From Aphelenchoides besseyi (lineage: Eukaryota > Nematoda > Chromadorea > Rhabditida > Aphelenchoididae), in the NCBI GenBank assembly GCA_024699855.1, contig JAMPIQ010000001.1, forward strand, positions 16,802,001 through 16,866,000: 64,000 nucleotides of DNA, given 5' to 3'. The notes beneath the pieces are model-generated. The model was not told the DNA's origin and searched no databases. It saw nothing but the letters and a program-made list of their open reading frames with translations. Position numbers and translations under genes: made by a program. This document shows, in pieces, positions 58,509 through 64,000 of the stretch; position 1 is the first letter of the stretch; each line of letters starts with the position of its first letter.

Positions 58509-58556
58509 ATGAGTGAGCAGCTGAAGGATCTGCGTCGAGACTACGACTAACTGAAG

Positions 58557-59075
58557 ATGCACGACACGAAGCAACAGCTTCAGATTCTAACTGAACTTCG
58601 AGCTCTCCGGGACTGTGGGCGTCTGGAAACTATTAATGAGTTCAAAGAAGTCGAACACAAAGCAGAACATGTGGAGACCCAAATCAAAGAAGAAATCAAA
58701 CTCACTGCTAAATCACAACCCACGGACATTCAAGAGGCCACAGAAGCCAAACAAATCGAAGAGCCAAAGGATGAACAGAAGCCAAAAGACGATCTAAATG
58801 ATCTGCAATGCAGTCAAGATTGTGTTAGAGCCCGCAATGATCGGAATTCCATCAAATCTTTTATTTCTTCATGTCACTACGTTCTTTCGCATTCAATTGT
58901 TGTGGGTCATTCAATTTACCTTTCGATTTGTTTTTTTATTTGGAAATGGCTCACTATTAAAATGATCCTGACTCTTGTTGCGGGATTATACTTGGCCATT
59001 TGTTGGCCGGTAGTGGTTTTCAAAAAAATAAGAGGGGAAGACGGAGATATGTTTACCCTCGATACTATAATGTGA
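58557..59075 (+). CDS. small hypothetical membrane protein with N-terminal coiled coil
   Basis: Single open frame of 172 aa. The first 85 residues are Glu/Lys/Gln rich with heptad-like spacing (KQQLQILTELRALRDCG), then a Cys-containing spacer. Two adjacent hydrophobic stretches follow (SIYLSICFFIWKW; MILTLVAGLYLAICWPVVVF), with a short acidic tail after a basic KKIRG. No family is recognised. In the same frame, ATG at 58509 begins 13 codons of similar character that end at TAA 58548-58550, two codons before this start. The upstream piece may be a uORF or the former N-terminus. No intron is needed. Confidence 0.5.
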   Translation: MHDTKQQLQILTELRALRDCGRLETINEFKEVEHKAEHVETQIKEEIKLTAKSQPTDIQEATEAKQIEEPKDEQKPKDDLNDLQCSQDCVRARNDRNSIKSFISSCHYVLSHSIVVGHSIYLSICFFIWKWLTIKMILTLVAGLYLAICWPVVVFKKIRGEDGDMFTLDTIM

Positions 59076-59445
59076 CACTTGGTTTTATCGAAATTTTACC
59101 TATCATGCATTTTCTTTACAACTTGTACTGTTAAATTCGTCTTCTTATTGTTTGTTTAACTTCAAACTTCTCTAGCAATTTAGTATACTGTAATTAAGAC
59201 TTGTTTTCAAGCCATTGAGTACTTACCGTAAGTGTTATAACAAAATGAGTTTCCGCTTTTCAATCATGTCGAAGCCCAACCATCAATTCCAACAATCGAC
59301 GACAAAACCGTCGTTTTCCAGAGTAGCTGTTCGTTTATTGCCTACACATAAATTGTACTACAACCCTGAACGTTTGATAGTCTTTTATATAATTTAACAA
59401 TTGAAGGTATAGGAAGAACAATAGAAAGGAACAGAATTGAAAACC
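59076..59445. other. intergenic, 3' ends of hypothetical membrane protein and Nup88
   Basis: Convergent 3' regions; no supported gene. Confidence 0.5.
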
Positions 59446-62046
59446 TCAATCGCTATGTACGCCGCCAATTATCGAGTTCAAATCACGAGTTGATCGTTCC
59501 ACATTGTTTTGGAGCTGAGCAATTTCGACGGCACTAAAACGGCAATTACAACCGTTCGCGTGAAGGGCAATCTTACTGTTTGGTTAGCATGAACTTTTGA
59601 GCTGAAGCGGAAGCAACAAATGACTTTGTTGCTGATGCGTACCGTGCATTTGCTTCGATCAATTGGGTTGTCGTCTAGAAAAGATATTGATTGCTAGTTG
59701 AAGCTGAAAACCAACTCGTTGCAGCTGAACCATCAATTTTTCGCACTTCTTTTTAGAATCCTTCAGTTTTTCAATATGCAAATCTTCGGCCTCGTGCGGA
59801 GTGTAGATTTTGGATTCGATCAGTTCGGTCAGCTGAAATTGAGTCCATGGAACTCGTCAAAAAAACAAACTGACCATGAAGTAGTTCTCTTCCAATGTCG
59901 CCCGTTTCTGTTTGATTTCCGCCAATGCGTTTTTGGTGGCATGTAATTCGGTGAATATGTTGAACAAACGATCCGAACAATGCTTGTGCGATTGATCTAA
60001 GTGATCGAAGCGATGAAGCAGTTGCTCGGCTCTACAGTTCCAGATATTTGGAATCGATTTCAATTCGAAAACTCACTTCTTTTGCGACTCAACAATATGT
60101 GGATGGAGCACTTGAAGTTGCTCGCTAGTTTGTTTGTATGCTTTAATACCTGCGTCCAAACGTTGAGGTCGACTCAGCGATGTAGTCCTAAAGTTTTCAA
60201 TTGGCATCAACAGACGATGTCACCTACGAGATTTTCGGTAATTGACGCAATTGTGGAGTAACCAAATTGAGTGCCGACTTCAGTTGAGTATTAGGGCTAG
60301 AGGTCGTCAGTTGAGCTGCCAATTTCGAGATCTTTTCATTCGGTTTGCTTTTCAATTTGCGTTGAATAAAATTTGCCGTTGCATGCGGTGAAGAATCGAG
60401 AACAACAAAAAGTGTAAGATCAGTTCCATCGAGTGCCATTCCATCAACTTCGATTTGCACGGATGCCGTGGCCAAAATTGTTGTCGCTGGCTCTGTTGTT
60501 GATGTCACTAATTTGAAATAGTGACGAACTTCTGAGCCAGGAATCGGTTCAATGGTCACTCTGAATGATAAACGTAATACTTTTGTTATCAGCTTCTAGC
60601 CTACGTTTTAGCTTCGTCCATCGCAACGCCGAATTTCTGAATCCAGGCATTCGGATTGACAAGATAGACGTCTGTTGCGCTAACAACAAAGTATTCGCCG
60701 CGATGATCGGGATCTAAATGCCAGTGATTCATCGTAAGTCGAAGACTAATTACCGTTTATAAGTGAGACCTTCGGATTACGCAGCGGCCAGTCTTCAATT
60801 TGAAAAGAATCAACGACCGTTGGTTGGAAGATGTTCTTGCCATTCTCAATCTAAACACCAGTATATATGGGTAGAACATTTACGACCTACCAAATGCTCT
60901 GAATTGTGAGTTTGAACCAAAACCACGTGAAACATTTCGCCCTGATCAGAACAAAACGCAAACACCGGAACATCGAAACTGTTGGCGTGATTAACAAAGA
61001 GTAGTTCCGTAGTGTTGAAGTAGAAAGACGGTCGATTCGGATCACGACCCTCCAAATTTATCGGTCCAATGGGTTCAACTGATCTAAAACATTTGTTGTT
61101 ATGACTCTTAACTAAGGGTTCGTACTTCTCATTCTTTGTTCCATTGACACTGTAGAATAGTTCGCCGTCCGAATCAACGGCGAACAACGTCAAATAGATG
61201 GAGTTGTTGTACTTTAGACATGGACCAAAATCAAAGGAGACTAAAAGTAGGAGCTCGAAACGTTCAATGAAAATAATAAACCAACCGAGTTCACTGACCA
61301 AACCAAAACGTTTACCGTCGCCAAGCGTCGTGTTTGTTTCGTCCGTTCGACAACCCAATGATGTTCGAAAATCGGCGACGGTAATCGGTGCACTTTTCGA
61401 GATCGAAACATCGTAGACTCTAAACAACGAATAAAAAGAAGTGTCCGGGAACTTTACCGAATCAAACTATTGGAGTATAAAACAGCGAGAATACTTGATT
61501 GTGATCCCTGAGCACTTCCTTTCATCCAAACGACTTTGCGAACCGAGTACTGACGTTTGCTGAGAACCAAATTGACGTTCAAAATTTCACATCTGAAACA
61601 TTCCAATCGGTTATCTTTTCAGAACAGAGATCTCACTGAGCGGTATAATCGGAGCGCAAATTCTCCAAATTGTGAGTATGAAAAAGCGATTGAGCGTTCC
61701 AGAAATCAACGGGCAGTTCGGCAACAAACACACAACGAGATCCAACAAGCGCAACGAAACGATCGTTGGTGGAAGGCACAATCTGAGTGATTTCGTCCAC
61801 CGACGGGAGTTTGTAGTCGAATTTTATGGTCTGAAAATCTGATCATTGCAAATACGACCAATCACCTACCGAACTACGAACGAAGATCGCCGCTTCATTA
61901 GCGGATTTCGGAGAGATGATCGAAACGAGAGCTAATCCATCGCCATCAAAGCACATCAAACCCATTTCTTTGTACGAGCAAACGGTTAGTGGTGAGTTTG
62001 GTGCGAACAGATCGAGGAGATTAGTTGAAGAAGTTTTTGAAGACAT
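59446..62046 (-). CDS. npp-: nuclear pore complex protein Nup88
   Basis: Fourteen minus-strand exons (61870-62046, 61637-61830, 61458-61592, 61286-61419, 61126-61240, 60891-61083, 60754-60850, 60605-60713, 60228-60560, 60077-60187, 59875-60031, 59716-59832, 59577-59674, 59446-59533) give 685 aa (human 741). The N-terminal part has the rhythm of a beta-propeller (KVVWMKGS; ILAVLYSNSLIRVYDVS; DGELFYSVNG). The middle has EPIGPINLEG and VSLINDPDHRGEYFVVSATD, and the last third is coiled coil (EQLLHRFDHLDQSHKHC; HIEKLKDSKKKCEKLMVQLQ). This order fits Nup88, a cytoplasmic-side nucleoporin bound to Nup214 and Nup62 in export. It starts 133 bp after the end of the next gene upstream on the same strand. 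Confidence 0.85.
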
Positions 62047-62178
62047 TTTGAAGCGTTTAAAAAACTTTTATTTACAATAGCAACGAAAACGGAGCTCAAG
62101 GAAGCGAATGGTTTTTGGCGCAAATCTCGGCGTTACGAAGTGAAAGTAATCGATTGCACTTTGATAAGCGAAGTAACT

Positions 62179-63018
62179 TCAAATGTTTGTACTAAAACTT
62201 TGACGTGTGTAATAACTGCAATCAAGGTACAGGAACTTGAGATCGGGATTCCAGCACCAAATCAATTCTCTTAGCTTCAAACCTTCAAATTGTTTCAAAA
62301 TCTGATTTCTGATGCTCTCAGGCTTATGACCGTAATCTCGAGTGTTTTTCGGTGAACTAGTTATTTTGGTATTGTTTTCCACACGACAAACAAAACCATC
62401 TGCTATATTGGTTTGTATGACAAACAAAAAGTTCATTAACAAAAACACTTCAGGCGTCAAACGAGTGTCTTCTGAATTGTAAACATTTACTGTTGTTCCA
62501 AAAATAAGTTCCATTGCACAATTCGGTTTCCGTATTTTTGCGAATTGCCACGATCTCTGATCCGCTCTTTCGTTTTCTGAGCAGACGAAACGAAAAGATG
62601 GGTCAAAGAAGTTCGTCAGAACCATCGGATATCCGTCATTCAGCCGCCAAACCCTCGACGTCATCAGCCGTCGATTGTTCGCACAAACTTCGGAAGTTTT
62701 CGGCGATTGCTGCATAATGACGAATCGTATCAACCAATCAATTGACGGCAAATTCGCTGTAAAAGAAATGAATTCATAAGCAAATTTCGTAGGGTCGTCG
62801 TGAAGGGAATTTGCTTCAGAACCAAAATTAGAAGCGGTTTCTGACAGCGGTTGCGTGCCCAATTTTTTCTGTAACTCTCGTACGAAGATTGTAAAATGGA
62901 CGAATGAAAAATTCAAACGTCGATTTCCGTTCTCTTGTTTTCTTCTTCGACACAACATCCGACTTGTCGAAAATGCAGAGATAACCAGTGCGTGTGACCC
63001 TTCGAGTCGATGAGCCAT
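62179..63018 (-). CDS. hypothetical protein, single long open frame
   Basis: An uninterrupted 279-codon frame on the minus strand, long enough in this base composition to be unlikely by chance. The N-terminus is basic (MLCRRRKQENGNRRLNFSF). The rest is globular with scattered Cys and Trp (MTSRVWRLNDGYPMVLTNFF; WCWNPDLKFLYLDCSYYTRQ). No signal peptide and no recognised family. Minus-strand AATAAA lies at about 62070, between this stop and the Nup88 start, in the spacing of nematode operons. It lacks introns, unlike its neighbours. Confidence 0.5.
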   Translation of the reverse strand: MAHRLEGSHALVISAFSTSRMLCRRRKQENGNRRLNFSFVHFTIFVRELQKKLGTQPLSETASNFGSEANSLHDDPTKFAYEFISFTANLPSIDWLIRFVIMQQSPKTSEVCANNRRLMTSRVWRLNDGYPMVLTNFFDPSFRFVCSENERADQRSWQFAKIRKPNCAMELIFGTTVNVYNSEDTRLTPEVFLLMNFLFVIQTNIADGFVCRVENNTKITSSPKNTRDYGHKPESIRNQILKQFEGLKLRELIWCWNPDLKFLYLDCSYYTRQSFSTNI

Positions 63019-63190
63019 CGAATCTTACGAATTCACGGAAAAACGTCAGTCGCTTATTTTGACTTAAGTGGGAACAATTTGCGTGCAAAAACACTTCGAC
63101 TGATCACGAAATGCCATTGAGTCCAATTTCGTTCAACCGGAAATCGCCACAAAGTTTTCAGTCCCGCCCCTCTTTTGAAGAGAGGGAGGA

Positions 63191-63196
63191 TATAAA
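63191..63196 (+). promoter_or_regulatory. TATA box of the neuropeptide gene
   Basis: TATAAA 92 bp before the start codon of the FAFA-type precursor, after a purine-rich run (AGAGGGAGGA). The position is consistent with a core promoter and a short 5' UTR. Confidence 0.55.
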
Positions 63197-63287
63197 CGAA
63201 GCAACTTCAACAGGCCATTGCTTACTCACTAAACTCAAACGCCTCTTTGGGTTGTTCGCTCATTGTTCCTACGATAGAAAGTCGAAA

Positions 63288-63716
63288 ATGGTCGCCATTC
63301 GATTCGCACTTGTCCTTCTACTTCAACTCATTTGCATTTCAATGGCACACGCACAACGATGTAAGCATTTGCTTTTAATTGATTTTTATGTCAGTGGTAC
63401 GTTTCAGCGTTCGCACTAACCGACAAAATCGCACAAGGAAACTTCGCATACGATGGACGTAAGTTTTAAGGTCCTACCGTACACCATCAACTAATTTGCT
63501 TTAGCTGGCTATGCCGGTGATATTCCACGACCGTTCGCTTTTGCAAAACGAGCTCAACGATTTGCGTACGAATCGGATTCCCCAATTGTCAATGGTCGTT
63601 TTGCGAAGTTCGCCAAAATGTTTCCCAGTGGTCAACGCGAATTCGCGTTTGCATTCGCTAAACGAGCGCCCTTCGCTTTCGGATCATCGAGTTCTGGTAC
63701 GGAACAAACAAACTGA
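63288..63716 (+). CDS. neuropeptide-like precursor, FAFA type (nlp-18/nlp-20-like)
   Basis: Three exons (63288-63360, 63408-63458, 63505-63716) give 111 aa. Signal peptide about 1-22 (FALVLLLQLICISMAHA). Two KR cleavage sites define peptides ending in the same motif: one ends RPFAFA-KR and one ends REFAFAFA-KR. The last segment after the second KR is APFAFGSSSSGTEQTN. Additional FAK and RF-A repeats lie between (GRFAKFAKMF). C. elegans nlp-18 and nlp-20 encode FAFA-ending peptides, which gives the family call; the peptides carry no Gly for amidation. TATAAA lies 92 bp upstream and AATAAA at 63789-63794. The likely site is secretory vesicles of neurons. Confidence 0.82.
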
Positions 63717-64000
63717 ACGTCGAATTCATTTGCCTTAAATGCCTAATTATTATTTTTGATAGCCGGGCTACACTGTTGAATTGGTCAAAATAAATTAAAA
63801 GGAGATGACGCAGCATTTCGATTCTAAAAGGATTAGAAAGTAATTTTAAGAGCAGTTAGATTCTAAACCACTTAATCGTCTGCTGATTCCTTTGTCAGAC
63901 TCAATTTAAGACTTCAAGTGTTCAGTTTTGTATGACAATCTTTTGAAGGACCTCCAGACACGGGAATTAGATGCAACGTTTATTAGCAGATAAACATAGT
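63717..64000. other. 3' UTR and end of window
   Basis: AATAAA of the neuropeptide gene at 63789-63794; nothing else is seen to the right edge. Confidence 0.5.

Noticed and set aside
1..64000. CRISPR arrays, integrons, phage genes or bacterial operons
   Set aside because: No repeat-spacer pattern, and the split genes with GT-AG introns show the window is eukaryotic.

Overview
The window is nuclear DNA from a nematode. Most genes are split by very short introns (36-60 bp, GT...TTTAG or TTTCAG). Several start codons sit a few bases after a TTT(C)AG acceptor, as expected for spliced-leader trans-splicing. The gene set also fits: serpentine chemoreceptors, an ShKT secreted protein, an FAFA-type neuropeptide precursor, a PAI-only Pax protein and Dicer. 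I cannot name the species.

Layout. 0-11 kb: a secreted ShKT protein converges on an SLC17-type MFS transporter, followed by Ran GTPase (a 1.16 kb intron holds a degenerate repeat element) and ER alpha-glucosidase I. 11-22 kb: one very large gene, the MASK/ANKHD1 orthologue (about 2,986 aa, two ankyrin blocks and a KH domain). 23-26 kb: a divergent cytochrome c gene followed by decayed copies and an internally deleted mariner element. 26-32 kb: RPS11, glucosidase II beta, a Ly6-like GPI protein and an unidentified secreted protein. 33-41 kb: S-adenosylmethionine synthetase and two chemoreceptors. 41-47 kb: tRNA-Gly(GCC), RPS3A, a PUSL1-LSM8 pair in operon-like spacing, and PA2G4/EBP1. 47-54 kb: Dicer with all domains intact (1,863 aa). 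56-64 kb: a PAI-only Pax protein, a small membrane protein, Nup88, an unidentified gene and a neuropeptide precursor.

Most striking observation. The cytochrome c copies share a C-terminal hydrophobic tail not found in normal cytochrome c. In the upstream copy a mariner insertion lies between the cytochrome c domain and this tail. Reading across the duplicated TA target restores one open frame through the tail. The inserted terminal repeat now supplies the stop codon and an AATAAA. A tail-anchored cytochrome c therefore seems to have been turned into a soluble one of ordinary length by a transposon end.

Functional links. Glucosidase I and glucosidase II beta act in succession on N-glycans. 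RPS11, RPS3A and PA2G4 belong to ribosome function. Ran and Nup88 belong to nuclear transport. Nematode gene order is not strongly functional, so these may be coincidences. All exon models come from reading frame, splice consensus and protein-family resemblance; nothing was searched or aligned by computer.
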